Source of the DNA: an uncultured Draconibacterium sp.
GTDB lineage: Bacteria > Bacteroidota > Bacteroidia > Bacteroidales > Prolixibacteraceae
Reading direction: 5' to 3'
Assembly: GCF_963676735.1 (NCBI RefSeq)
Contig: NZ_OY781464.1
Span: 4,869,001 to 4,933,000 of the forward strand
DNA: 64,000 nucleotides
Below the pieces are notes generated by a model. The model searched no databases. It saw only the letters and a list, made by a program, of their open reading frames with translations, and was not told the origin of the DNA. Shown here in pieces: positions 36,860-45,933 of the stretch. Numbering within the stretch: the stretch's first letter is position 1; every line of letters starts with the position of its first letter. The translations under genes were made by a program, and so were the position numbers.

Positions 36860-38146
36860 ATGAATTTACCTAAATTGATTCACCCTGAGTTTAATGAAAA
36901 TGAATTGAAAGCCCGTAAGGTTTCTTTGATTGCATTTTTTGACACAGCTCGGAAAAGAAAGGACGGTACTTCTACCGTTAAATTGCAAATCCTCCACAAT
37001 AGACAAAAGAAGCTGTATTCTACTGGCTTTAACATGTCGAAAGATGACTATGTAAAACTATGTGCTCACAAACCTAATGCTGAATTACGTGAAAAAAGGA
37101 AGTTTATTTTCGGTTATCTCCGCAGGGCTTATGATATTATTTTGGAATTGGATAGATTCTCATTTGATGAGTTTGATAAAAAATATAATTCCAGAAGAAA
37201 AAACAGTAACATCTTAACTTATTTCAAAAGTTATATTGAGCTTTTAAGTGATGAAGAACGTTTTTCTTCTGCGTCTAGCTATACTGGTGCAATGAACAAA
37301 CTTATCGCGTTTAAAGGTGCCAATACCAAGTGTATTTACTTCTCTGATATAAATGTTTCTTTTCTGAAGAAATTTGAGAAGTGGATGATCGGTAATGGCG
37401 CTTCTGTTTCTACTGTTGGAATTTATTGCCGGAATATAAGGACTTTGTTTAATCAAGCCATAAGGAATGGTGATACTTCCAGGGATAATTATCCTTTTGG
37501 AAGTCATAGTCATGGTCTTTATCCCATTCCTCAAACGCGTAACATCAAAAAGAGCCTTTCTTTAGCTGACTTAAAGAAGTTGACTGAATATTTACCGGAG
37601 AATGACCAAGAGGCCTTTTATCTTGATATGTGGTTGTTTTCTTATATGGGAAATGGTATGAATCCAAGAGATATGCTCAGGTTGCGTAACCTTAATGTTA
37701 TTGATGCGGATACAATTTACTTCCATCGTTCTAAAACTGCTAATTCTAACCGCAGGTCAAAACCGATTGTTATTAAACTGCTTGAGCGTAGTAAGGCAAT
37801 TCTTGCTAAGCACCGCTCAATAAGTATAGATGATAATGACTATCTATTCCCTATTTTAACTGGTGATGAATCTCCAGAGGTTGAACATAAAAGGATTAAG
37901 CAGTTTGTTAAGCAAATGAATAAATATATGGATCGTATTCGTTTGAAGTTGGGCATTGAGCAGAAGATCACTTCTATCTTCGCTCGTCACTCTTTTGCTA
38001 CTGTCTCAAAACGCTCTGGTGTTGGCACGGATTATATTGCCGAATCTTTAGGGCATTCCAACCTTCAAACCACTGAGAGTTACTTAGATTCCTTTGAAGA
38101 TGAAACCCGTATTGAGAATACCAAGAAATTGCTTGATTTTGACTAA
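36860..38146 (+). CDS. int: Tyrosine recombinase/site-specific integrase
   Basis: This 428-residue integrase catalyses insertion and excision of the island at the tRNA-Met gene. The N-terminal arm-binding domain (about 18-110), SAM-like core-binding domain (about 115-210) and catalytic domain (about 230-420) are all present. The catalytic residues are Arg270 (NPRDMLRLR), Lys292 (SKT), Arg376 (FARHSFAT), His399 (LGHSNLQTTESYL) and nucleophile Tyr408. The His normally three residues before Arg376 is Ile, a position that is often non-His in Bacteroidota relatives. A strong terminator follows. The gene is intact, so the island may still be mobile. Confidence 0.96.
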   Translation: MNLPKLIHPEFNENELKARKVSLIAFFDTARKRKDGTSTVKLQILHNRQKKLYSTGFNMSKDDYVKLCAHKPNAELREKRKFIFGYLRRAYDIILELDRFSFDEFDKKYNSRRKNSNILTYFKSYIELLSDEERFSSASSYTGAMNKLIAFKGANTKCIYFSDINVSFLKKFEKWMIGNGASVSTVGIYCRNIRTLFNQAIRNGDTSRDNYPFGSHSHGLYPIPQTRNIKKSLSLADLKKLTEYLPENDQEAFYLDMWLFSYMGNGMNPRDMLRLRNLNVIDADTIYFHRSKTANSNRRSKPIVIKLLERSKAILAKHRSISIDDNDYLFPILTGDESPEVEHKRIKQFVKQMNKYMDRIRLKLGIEQKITSIFARHSFATVSKRSGVGTDYIAESLGHSNLQTTESYLDSFEDETRIENTKKLLDFD

Positions 38147-38149
38147 TAA

Positions 38150-38180
38150 AAAACCACCTACTTGATTGTAGGTGGTTAGT
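38150..38180 (+). terminator. Terminator after integrase
   Basis: AACCACCTAC (38152-38161) pairs perfectly with GTAGGTGGTT (38168-38177) with a 6-base loop. A run of A precedes it and AGTAATTTAATTT follows, so it can serve both the integrase gene and the converging HTH gene. Confidence 0.75.
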
Positions 38181-38220
38181 AATTTAATTTACTTTATAAA
38201 TTGTTATTTATGAGTGTAAA

Positions 38221-38769
38221 TCATTTTTTGTCGGCTACCTTATTATTCCTATTTTCCTTATTCTTTTTTAGTACTCGTTCTTCAATGTCTTGTTTTATTT
38301 CTTCGTCAGTCTTTTCTTTTACTGATAGTTTATCCAGTTCTTCTCTCGTGAAGAATCTTTTATTTCCGTTCTTATATCCTTTGATTTTTTTGTCTGTCTG
38401 ATATTTTCGTATTGTTGAAACACCCATTCCCAGATACTCGGCAGCACCTATTACGGTAAAGTCTCCTTTCCCATTTCGCTTTTGCTTTTCTCGCTTATTC
38501 CTTGCGGTTTTGTCTTTTGGATTGTTAGCGTCTTTTTGTTGAACTTCAACTCTCTCTAAGTCTTGTTGCTGAGTCATTTTAGAACTGATAATGACGCTTA
38601 TTCGTTCCTGATCTTCACTTTGAAGATTAGTTCCTATCTCCTCCCATAGCTGTTTTTTTATGTCTCCGATGACCATTAGATATAGTCTCCTTTGTCGGAT
38701 GTAGTTTAATACTCGGTTTATTAAAGACTTTTGATTTGTGCTTGTAGCGCTTTCGATATTTAAAACCAT
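38221..38769 (-). CDS. HTH DNA-binding protein, excisionase-like
   Basis: This 182-residue protein has a helical N-terminus (1-60), a Lys/Asp-rich linker and a MerR/excisionase-type HTH near residues 103-148 (TVIGAAEYLGMGVSTIRKYQ and NKRFFTREELDKL). A highly charged tail follows. It converges on the integrase gene, an arrangement common for recombination-directionality or regulatory proteins of tRNA-inserted islands. A transcriptional regulator is an equally good reading. Confidence 0.8.
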   Translation of the reverse strand: MVLNIESATSTNQKSLINRVLNYIRQRRLYLMVIGDIKKQLWEEIGTNLQSEDQERISVIISSKMTQQQDLERVEVQQKDANNPKDKTARNKREKQKRNGKGDFTVIGAAEYLGMGVSTIRKYQTDKKIKGYKNGNKRFFTREELDKLSVKEKTDEEIKQDIEERVLKKNKENRNNKVADKK

Positions 38770-38857
38770 GATATTTAATTTTTAATTCATGGTTCAAATT
38801 TGCTGCTTCTAAATCCTACGGTTTGCACATTTTGTTTTCCTTTTGTGCAATCTAATT

Positions 38858-39745
38858 TTAGCTAACCAAGCTGTCCTGAACCTTTCTCACTATTCGCTTT
38901 AATTCTGGTTCGGAATAGTCTCCTCCTTTTGAATATCTGATTCCTATTGTTTGCGCAAAGGTGTTTTTTACAATACTCTGTACTTTCTCATCCGTAAGTT
39001 CTATTTCCTTATAAAAATCCTTATAGTATAGTAAGCGGATTAAGTTCCCGATGAATTTTTTACTGTATTCTTTTGTTATAATCCATTTTTTGGAGTCCTT
39101 GTCGATTATTTCTTCTTCTACTAAGATATTTATTATTGCATGGTAATGGGCTTCCGTTTTTGTAACATCTCTCAAGTGTGGATCTTCTGGGATTATAGGT
39201 GCATATTCTTCCAGGATATCTTCGTAGGCTCCATATTCTGCTATCTGCTTCCCCGCCTGATCTATTCCTTTGTGACTAAAATCAAACTCTTTCCCGTCAT
39301 CATTTTCTACAATAAGCCCCGGTGTTGGATTGAATAGTTGGAGATAAAATTCGAACTTAAAGTGTAGAAGTATCTCTCTTCCTATTTCATTTTTTGTTAT
39401 TTCCTTTTTCAGCCTACTAAGTTCTTCTGTTAGGAATTTCACCTTCTGGGCTGCACTAAAATTTTCTGTTTCCAGATATGCTTTTATTTCTTGCTTTTTT
39501 GTGTGTAATGCCGTAAAATGTTCTTTGAATTTGGTCCAGTCTAATTTATCAAACCACTCACGTGTCTCTGGTTTTATTTTTTCTTCCGGACTTAATTTCT
39601 CAAATAATTGTTCTCGTGCTAGTATGGTTTGAGTTTCATAGTTAGATACTTCATCTATTATTTCTTCTTGTTGCTTTCCCTCGATACTCTCTACAGCTTT
39701 TGCAATAAGCTCTCTATTTTTTTCTTGCTTAGTTCTTATTCTCAT
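38858..39745 (-). CDS. Hypothetical protein of the island
   Basis: This 295-residue protein is acidic and helical, without signal peptide or membrane segment. The first 130 residues look coiled-coil-like (KQEKNRELIAKAVESIEGKQ; LTEELSRLKKEITKNEIG). The C-terminal part around 200-290 could be a winged-helix or RteC-like fold, but no motif decides. It lies between the HTH gene and the divergent radC-like gene. Conservation next to island integrases would suggest a housekeeping role for the island. Confidence 0.7.
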   Translation of the reverse strand: MRIRTKQEKNRELIAKAVESIEGKQQEEIIDEVSNYETQTILAREQLFEKLSPEEKIKPETREWFDKLDWTKFKEHFTALHTKKQEIKAYLETENFSAAQKVKFLTEELSRLKKEITKNEIGREILLHFKFEFYLQLFNPTPGLIVENDDGKEFDFSHKGIDQAGKQIAEYGAYEDILEEYAPIIPEDPHLRDVTKTEAHYHAIINILVEEEIIDKDSKKWIITKEYSKKFIGNLIRLLYYKDFYKEIELTDEKVQSIVKNTFAQTIGIRYSKGGDYSEPELKRIVRKVQDSLVS

Positions 39746-39916
39746 TTGTGTTTATCCTGTTATGATGTTGTTCGCTTCTTAGGTTTTAAATATATCATTT
39801 TATTATTTCTCAACAACGAGATTGTATAAGACCTACGCTGGTTTGGGATATGGTTTATTTCTTACCTGGCGTAGCAGATGCCTAAACAAATTCCCTTGGC
39901 TAGAGGGTAGCTATTT

Positions 39917-40378
39917 ATGTCGTTTGATAAATTAAAAACATTAGCTCTTGCTGAAATTCAAGTTCAGTATTCTAATAATATTAAGTCGTCGGATAGAGTC
40001 AAAATTACTAGCTCTAGAGACGCTGAAAGAGCTTTTAGAGAGGTATGGGAGCAACCTTTACAGCACCGGGAGTCTTTCTATGTCCTGTTTTTAGATCGCT
40101 CTAATTCGGTATTAGGTTTCTTTCTCGTTAGCTTGGGTGGAGTATCCGGCACTGTGGTTGATCAAAAGTTAATCTTTCAGACTGCCTTGAAAGTTAACGC
40201 TAGCTCCGTTATTGCTGCTCATAACCATCCATCGAATAATCTTGAGCCCAGTCAGGCTGATCTTAACATTACTCGCAAGATTAAAGAGTCCGGGGTGCTT
40301 CTGGATATTCCCTTACTGGACCATCTTATTATCTGTCAGGAAAACTATCGTTCGCTGGCGGATGACGGTTATTTATAG
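39917..40378 (+). CDS. radC: RadC-like JAB/MPN domain protein
   Basis: This 153-residue protein carries the JAMM metalloprotease-type motif in VIAAHNHPSNNLEPSQADLN (His-x-His...Ser...Asp, about 94-113), preceded by the FLVSLGGVSGTVVD strand. The helix-hairpin-helix N-terminal half of chromosomal RadC is absent, the usual form in plasmids, phages and islands. The molecular role of these short RadC proteins is unsettled; a part in recombination of mobile DNA is often assumed. It has its own terminator at 40386-40430. Confidence 0.92.
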   Translation: MSFDKLKTLALAEIQVQYSNNIKSSDRVKITSSRDAERAFREVWEQPLQHRESFYVLFLDRSNSVLGFFLVSLGGVSGTVVDQKLIFQTALKVNASSVIAAHNHPSNNLEPSQADLNITRKIKESGVLLDIPLLDHLIICQENYRSLADDGYL

Positions 40379-40385
40379 TTTGTTA

Positions 40386-40430
40386 GTGCTGCTCGTTAGT
40401 GAACTTCACTGGTGAGCTGCACTTTTCTTT
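40386..40430 (+). terminator. Strong terminator after radC
   Basis: GTGCTGCTC (40386-40394) and GAGCTGCAC (40414-40422) form the outer stem (one central T:T mismatch), with AGTGAA/TTCACT extending it inside. TTTTCTTTTTT follows. It separates radC from the converging hsdR gene. Confidence 0.8.
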
Positions 40431-40441
40431 TTTAATCCAGA

Positions 40442-43400
40442 TTAAATTTGACCACCCACACCTTTAAACTTCTCAACAAATGCACTGATTTTTTGAAATA
40501 CACTATGCTTCTTTGTTAAGTATTGCGGATTTAACGGACTCATTTTAGGCAACAGTGCATTGAGCTCAGTACCATTTTCACTGGCGTATTCGCGTCTTAA
40601 TGAAGTTGTGATGTATCGTTTTGCTTCTTCTTCATTTAAATTCTCATCAACAATAAGTTCCGTTGCTTCTGCCTTCTGCTTACTCTGTGCATAAGAAAAG
40701 AACGCATCTATAATTGTTGCTTTATCAGGAATGGTGTTAAGGTCGGTGCTATTGATAAAATCTACTACTAAGCTTTCCTTTGCTCTATTGCCTACACTTG
40801 CACGTATTACACGGCGTATTTCTTCAACTAATTCTACCTTGTTCTTAGTCTTTTTGTTGTGCTCAAAAATTAGTTCCAGGATATAGTCCAGGTTTATCTC
40901 TTGTGATTTAAGCAAATCAACTTCAAAGACTACATCATCCCAATCAATATCTGATTCCTCCGTTTCTTTGCTGCTTTTCTCACGTCGGAGCCAGTCACGT
41001 ATGTCATTGTAGGTGGATCGATAGTCTTGAATAGTTCGTTCTGCTATCATTTCGATCTCTTGCATTGCAGCTATGTCGTCATCTGTTACAAAGTGTTTTT
41101 CTTTGAATTCTTCAATAGCTGTTGGGTCGTCTATGTTTATTGATTTCAATGCTTTGAGATGGGTGAATTCATCATAGTTTTGGAGGATATTTTCAACACG
41201 TAAGTATTCTCCAAAAAGTTTTGAGAACTCTTTTTTATCTTTCTCTGTGACAATCTCATCTGGTTTAGGAAACTTTTCGTTTAACTCTCTTACTACCTCT
41301 ATATACCCTCGTCGTGCTTTCCCTGTTGCAATATCTGTAAAGCCTTCCAAATACTCTTTATAGCTTTTCTCCAGCACTACATCTCTGGTACTGTTATCTC
41401 CAAATAGGGTGATAGCATCTATTGTCGCTATTTCTAGATCCCTGAAAGTTACTATATTCCCAAAGGTTTTGGTGGCGTTGTATATCCGATTTGTGCGTGA
41501 AAAGGCCTGCATTAATCCATGATATCGCAAGTTCTTGTCTACAAAAAGCGTATTGAGCGTGGGTGCATCAAAGCCCGTTAGAAACATTCCTACAACAATT
41601 AGGAGGTCTACTTCTTTGTTCTTTACTCGTTTGGCGAGGTCACGATAATAGTTTTGAAACTCTTTGCTATCAACCCCAAAACTGGTTCTAAACATCGCGT
41701 TGTAGTCTTTGATAGCAGATGTTAAAAATTCTTTTGCACTCGTATCCAGTGCAGTAGGTTCAAAGTTCTCATCTGGAATTTCTCCTGCCGCATTTTGCTC
41801 TTCGTTCGCTGCATATGAGAATATTGTAGCAATCTTTAGCGGTTTTTCTGTGTCCTTTTGTAGTTTGTTTATGGCTTCGTAATAACATTTTGCAGCATCT
41901 ACACTACTCACGGCAAACATTGCATTAAACCCTTTATTACTCCCTTGTAATCGATGAGTTTTCTGCTTATAGTTCTGTAATATGTATTGAGAAATCTCTT
42001 TGATTCGAGTAGGATGTAGCAAGGCTTGTTTATTTTCAGCTGCTGTTAGTTTCTTCTCATCTTGCTCTGTCTCAATTGCCTTAAACCTTGGCCGTACATC
42101 ATTGTAGTCTACCTTAAACTTAAGTACCTTTTCATCTCTAATCGCATCCGTTATTACGTAGGAATGTAGCTCACGTCCAAATACGCTTCCGGTAGTTTCT
42201 GCCCCTAATGCGTTTTCTGGAAAGATTGGTGTCCCGGTAAACCCAAACTGATAGTACTTCTTAAACTTCTTTTTGAGATTCTTTTGGGCCTCCCCAAATT
42301 GTGATCGATGCGCTTCGTCAAAGATAAAAACGACCTGCTTTTGGTAGATGGGAAGACCGTTCTCACTTTTCATGAGATTATTCAGTTTCTGTATTGTTGT
42401 GACAATGATTTTATTGTCCTCTTTCTCAATATTGCGTTTGAGACCTGCTGTACTCTCTGATCCATTAACACTATCTGGTGAAAAGCGTTGATACTCTTTC
42501 ATTGTTTGAAAGTCGAGGTCTTTTCGATCTACTACAAAGAATACTTTATCAATAAACTCGAGTTCTGTCGCTAGACGTGCTGCCTTAAAGCTGGTGAGGG
42601 TTTTGCCTGATCCTGTGGTATGCCATATATAGCCTCCACTTTCAGTTGTAGACCACTTTTTAGCTTGATATGAACTTGTTATTTTCCATAAGATACGTTC
42701 GGTTGCTGCTATCTGGTAGGGGCGCATCACCAGGAGCGTATTACTGATATCAAATACTGAATATCCCAATAGTACCTTTAATAGCGTGTTTTTCTGAAAG
42801 AATGTTGCTGTAAAGTCTTTTAGGTCTTTGATTAGGCTGTTATTGGCCTTCGCCCAGTTCATGGTGAAATCGAAACTATTTTTATTACGTTCTACCGTAT
42901 TTGCAAAATAGCGGCTATCGGTACCATTTGAGATGACAAAAACCTGTAAGTACTTATAAAGTGAGTTGTTACTATTGAAGCTCTCTTTACTGTAACGATG
43001 TACCTGATTAAAAGCTTCGCGTATTGCAACTCCTCGTTTTTTTAGCTCTATTTGAACCAATGGTAATCCATTAACCAAAATGGTGACGTCATAGCGATTG
43101 GCTTCTGTTCCTTTCTGTTCAAACTGTGATATTACCTGGACTTTATTTCGAGCTATGTTTTTTTTATTGACTATGTAAATATTTTGGATATGGCCATCGT
43201 CAAATACAAAATCGTAGATGAAGTTATCATGTAGTTTTCTTGTTTTGTCTATAAGGTTATCGCTAGGCTTATCAAGATACTCCTCTACAAATCGTGCCCA
43301 TTCACTTTCTGTAAACTCCATGTTGTTTAGAGTTTGCAGCTGAACTCTCACATTTGCAAGCATCTTTTCAGGTGTAGTAAGCTTTGGCAGGTACTCATAG

Positions 43401-43549
43401 CCCTGATTTTTTAAATCTTGGATGAATTCTTTCTCTAAGCCAGCCTCTGTTTGATAGCCTACTGGTGCTTCATTCATCTCTGAGAACTTTGTATATTTAT
43501 CTAGAACAATGAAGTTATTTGATTCTGCTATGGGTTTATAGTTTGTCAT
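40442..43549 (-). CDS. hsdR: Type I restriction enzyme, R subunit
   Basis: This 1035-residue motor and nuclease subunit translocates and cuts unmodified DNA. The N-terminal PD-(D/E)xK nuclease site is NRYDVTILVNGLPLVQIELK (about 150-170). The SF2 motor follows with Walker A TTGSGKTLTS (near 312), FDEAHRSQFG (near 410) and FTGTPIFP. GLMQAFSRTNRIYN is motif VI. A C-terminal helical domain binds the methylase. It is the last gene of hsdM-hsdS-prrC-like-hsdR, starting 7 bp after the ATPase-nuclease gene. All key motifs are intact. Confidence 0.97.
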   Translation of the reverse strand: MTNYKPIAESNNFIVLDKYTKFSEMNEAPVGYQTEAGLEKEFIQDLKNQGYEYLPKLTTPEKMLANVRVQLQTLNNMEFTESEWARFVEEYLDKPSDNLIDKTRKLHDNFIYDFVFDDGHIQNIYIVNKKNIARNKVQVISQFEQKGTEANRYDVTILVNGLPLVQIELKKRGVAIREAFNQVHRYSKESFNSNNSLYKYLQVFVISNGTDSRYFANTVERNKNSFDFTMNWAKANNSLIKDLKDFTATFFQKNTLLKVLLGYSVFDISNTLLVMRPYQIAATERILWKITSSYQAKKWSTTESGGYIWHTTGSGKTLTSFKAARLATELEFIDKVFFVVDRKDLDFQTMKEYQRFSPDSVNGSESTAGLKRNIEKEDNKIIVTTIQKLNNLMKSENGLPIYQKQVVFIFDEAHRSQFGEAQKNLKKKFKKYYQFGFTGTPIFPENALGAETTGSVFGRELHSYVITDAIRDEKVLKFKVDYNDVRPRFKAIETEQDEKKLTAAENKQALLHPTRIKEISQYILQNYKQKTHRLQGSNKGFNAMFAVSSVDAAKCYYEAINKLQKDTEKPLKIATIFSYAANEEQNAAGEIPDENFEPTALDTSAKEFLTSAIKDYNAMFRTSFGVDSKEFQNYYRDLAKRVKNKEVDLLIVVGMFLTGFDAPTLNTLFVDKNLRYHGLMQAFSRTNRIYNATKTFGNIVTFRDLEIATIDAITLFGDNSTRDVVLEKSYKEYLEGFTDIATGKARRGYIEVVRELNEKFPKPDEIVTEKDKKEFSKLFGEYLRVENILQNYDEFTHLKALKSINIDDPTAIEEFKEKHFVTDDDIAAMQEIEMIAERTIQDYRSTYNDIRDWLRREKSSKETEESDIDWDDVVFEVDLLKSQEINLDYILELIFEHNKKTKNKVELVEEIRRVIRASVGNRAKESLVVDFINSTDLNTIPDKATIIDAFFSYAQSKQKAEATELIVDENLNEEEAKRYITTSLRREYASENGTELNALLPKMSPLNPQYLTKKHSVFQKISAFVEKFKGVGGQI

Positions 43550-43556
43550 TATACTT

Positions 43557-44711
43557 TTATGTTGTTTCTCTACTGAGCGATTTGAATCGATACATTGTAT
43601 TTATTTCACGGACTAGGTATGCTAACACCCTTTTATCATTGTCTTCTATTACAGTGATTTCTTCACCTGAAAATTTCCCGTGGCTTGACAAGTTTATTAT
43701 TCGGTTGAAATATGCTTCGCGCGATCCTTCCGTTTCTTCTGGTAATAGGTCTCTCCACTTTTCATATCCGAGAAATGTGGATGTCTTCTCTAATATATTA
43801 CGTAGAAAATTAAAATGATATTTTTGAATTTCACCCGTTTCTATTGCTTTCTCTAGTTCTGAGAATAGGTAGAGGTGATAAGAGAATGGTGTATCACTGG
43901 ATTGATTGACGAGCAAAAAAGTTCCGTCATACAACTTTTCTAAACGCTTTTTCTGTGAGTGTCTACTTCTATATCCTGTGCGGCTGTCTGAATTGTTAAA
44001 TTCATTGTATAGCACGTTGTAAAATAATGGATTGTGCGTTGTAATTACAAATTTCAAATCAGACAGACTGGATTTTATTAATTGAGCTATATTTACAGCT
44101 AGTTCGATTAAGTGAGTATCATCTAATGAACTTACTGGATCGTCAATAAAAACATATTCTAAATCATTAAACTGATCGGTTTCCCGGTCTTCGGATTCGG
44201 GAGTATTTAATACTTCAACTACTTGTTCCAGTAGACTATAAAATACGCACCATATAAAGTTACTTTCTTCTCCCTTCGAGATTTTTACATTTTCTATACT
44301 CTCGTCATCGCCACTTTCTATTGAAAATGATACTTCCGTAAAATCAGGGCTGAATTTTGGTGTGATGGACTCACTTGTATAGTGTTGAAAATTTGATATT
44401 ATGTTAGGGTCTTGCCCTTGCTCAGCAAGCACCCAATTTGTAAAATTGTTGGGTTGTATTTTTAGCTTTCTCTCTGAGTCTGCATCCAAATCATTGTCCC
44501 AGTAGAAGAGATCTTCGGTAAAGGCATTATAGTATAGTACTTTAACGCCTGATTCCTCGGGTTCTTCTGTATCAGAATCTTTTGGAGCTACCATTTCTTT
44601 AAACTCTCGTGACAGGCGTGTTTTGCCGACACCATTAAATGCGTAGATTAATTGTACTTTTTTATTGGTATCCTTGATATTTTGTGCGATTTCGGCTAGT
44701 GACTGTCCCAT
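43557..44711 (-). CDS. PrrC/RloC-like ATPase, putative anticodon nuclease
   Basis: This 384-residue protein lies between hsdS and hsdR, the same place as prrC in the E. coli prr locus. The ABC-type ATPase part has Walker A AFNGVGKTRLS (24-34), signature ISKGEESNF (144-152), Walker B YVFIDDPVSSLDD (186-198) and His switch ITTHNPL (223-229). The C-terminal third has Arg304-x3-Glu308 in NFLRNILEKT and His344 in NLSSHGKFSG. This spacing is close to the Arg-Glu-His nuclease triad described for PrrC/RloC. The length is near that of PrrC (396). It probably stays silent while bound to the R-M complex and cuts a tRNA anticodon when a phage inhibits restriction. The nuclease reading is inferred, not shown. 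Confidence 0.78.
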   Translation of the reverse strand: MGQSLAEIAQNIKDTNKKVQLIYAFNGVGKTRLSREFKEMVAPKDSDTEEPEESGVKVLYYNAFTEDLFYWDNDLDADSERKLKIQPNNFTNWVLAEQGQDPNIISNFQHYTSESITPKFSPDFTEVSFSIESGDDESIENVKISKGEESNFIWCVFYSLLEQVVEVLNTPESEDRETDQFNDLEYVFIDDPVSSLDDTHLIELAVNIAQLIKSSLSDLKFVITTHNPLFYNVLYNEFNNSDSRTGYRSRHSQKKRLEKLYDGTFLLVNQSSDTPFSYHLYLFSELEKAIETGEIQKYHFNFLRNILEKTSTFLGYEKWRDLLPEETEGSREAYFNRIINLSSHGKFSGEEITVIEDNDKRVLAYLVREINTMYRFKSLSRETT

Positions 44712-44712
44712 A

Positions 44713-45933
44713 CTATGCGTTTATTTCTTCTTTGGGGAATGTTAGTAACTTATCTCGGTAGTAATCATACTGCTTTCTTCGAAGCTCTATCTCTTGTGGC
44801 AAATCTTTACTAATTGATGTCGTTAGTGTTTCTAACTTTTCGAGGAGAGTGACAATTTTTTCTTGTGTTTCGAGAGGTGGTACTGGAAATATAATCTTTG
44901 CTAAATCTTTTGCAGACACATCTATTACTTTTATTCCTTTCGCATATTTTCTTTTCTTTTTTTGAAACATCGATGTTTGAGTGTAATAAGCAAAATACTT
45001 TCCGGTTATGGATTTACTCGGTTTAAAAATGGTCGCATGACCACCTGTCACTGCGGTTTCTTTTCCCAAATATACAACTGATTTTCCTACATCCTCAAGG
45101 TTTTCACTTGTATTGGTAACGATGACATCACCAGCATTTACTTTTTTGAGCTTTTTTGCTGTTTCTGGGGATACAAATGATATTGTCTCCTTTGTTTGTG
45201 TTCCGTAATAGGTGTAAATTTGACCATAGTGTATCGCTGGAATTCCTGTTTCTGTAAAGTCCGTTTTGGGTAAGCCATTCCCACGAACTAACTCTCCAAC
45301 TTCGTCCAATTGCTTCCACTCAACTTCTTGCTCTCCAAAACTTAACAGCTTATCCAGAAAATAGTTATATTGCTTTTTGCGAGCAGTTAATTCTGCAGTT
45401 AGCTCAGCTGTTAGCTCAGTTGTTAGCTCTGTAAAGGTATCAAGGATGCGTATGATCTCTTTTTGGACTTCTACGGGGGCGATTGGTATTTGGACATTCA
45501 AAATTTGATTTTTGCGTAAATTTGTCTGGTCAACACCATTATCGTACTTGGTTAACTGTTTCGTTCTATTTAAGTAATAATTTAGAAACCTAGGTAATAT
45601 TTTTGTTTTGTTTTTAATTGTTATTCCGCCAATTCGCTGATTTAGTGTATACTTTTCATCTTCATCAACTAGAAAGGTTCTTGCGAGGGCTTTCCCATTA
45701 GGCAAATCACTCATTACGATTAAAATATCATCGACAATTAGTGGACAAATCTGTCTATTGGAATATTTTACTACTTTGCCACTTGTTGATATAAATCTTG
45801 AATTTACAACTATGTATTTTCCATCCTCGGTAATATCTTTTTCATGTCCTTTGCCATTTGAGAACATTGCAATTTCTCCCAAAGGTTTCCAATTCAGCTT
45901 AATTCCTTTTAATAATTTCTCTGGATAACTCAT
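44713..45933 (-). CDS. hsdS: Type I restriction enzyme, S (specificity) subunit
   Basis: This 406-residue protein has two target-recognition domains (about 10-150 and 205-370), each followed by a conserved helical spacer (ARKKQYNYFLDKLLSF; ELRRKQYDYYRDKLLTF). The central spacer holds tandem TEL/TAEL units (residues 167-184), the repeat type that sets spacer length in EcoR124-like enzymes. The start overlaps the hsdM stop by 4 bp. The methylase and restriction subunits use this subunit to find a bipartite target. The target sequence cannot be predicted from sequence alone. Confidence 0.95.
   Translation of the reverse strand: MSYPEKLLKGIKLNWKPLGEIAMFSNGKGHEKDITEDGKYIVVNSRFISTSGKVVKYSNRQICPLIVDDILIVMSDLPNGKALARTFLVDEDEKYTLNQRIGGITIKNKTKILPRFLNYYLNRTKQLTKYDNGVDQTNLRKNQILNVQIPIAPVEVQKEIIRILDTFTELTTELTAELTAELTARKKQYNYFLDKLLSFGEQEVEWKQLDEVGELVRGNGLPKTDFTETGIPAIHYGQIYTYYGTQTKETISFVSPETAKKLKKVNAGDVIVTNTSENLEDVGKSVVYLGKETAVTGGHATIFKPSKSITGKYFAYYTQTSMFQKKKRKYAKGIKVIDVSAKDLAKIIFPVPPLETQEKIVTLLEKLETLTTSISKDLPQEIELRRKQYDYYRDKLLTFPKEEINA
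45383..45430 (-). repeat. 12-bp tandem repeat in hsdS (TAEL-type)
   Basis: Four near-identical 12-bp units are seen (45383-45394, 45395-45406, 45407-45418, 45419-45430). On the minus strand they encode TELT, TELT, AELT and AELT. Gain or loss of one unit keeps the frame and changes the helix between the two recognition domains by four residues. Confidence 0.9.
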
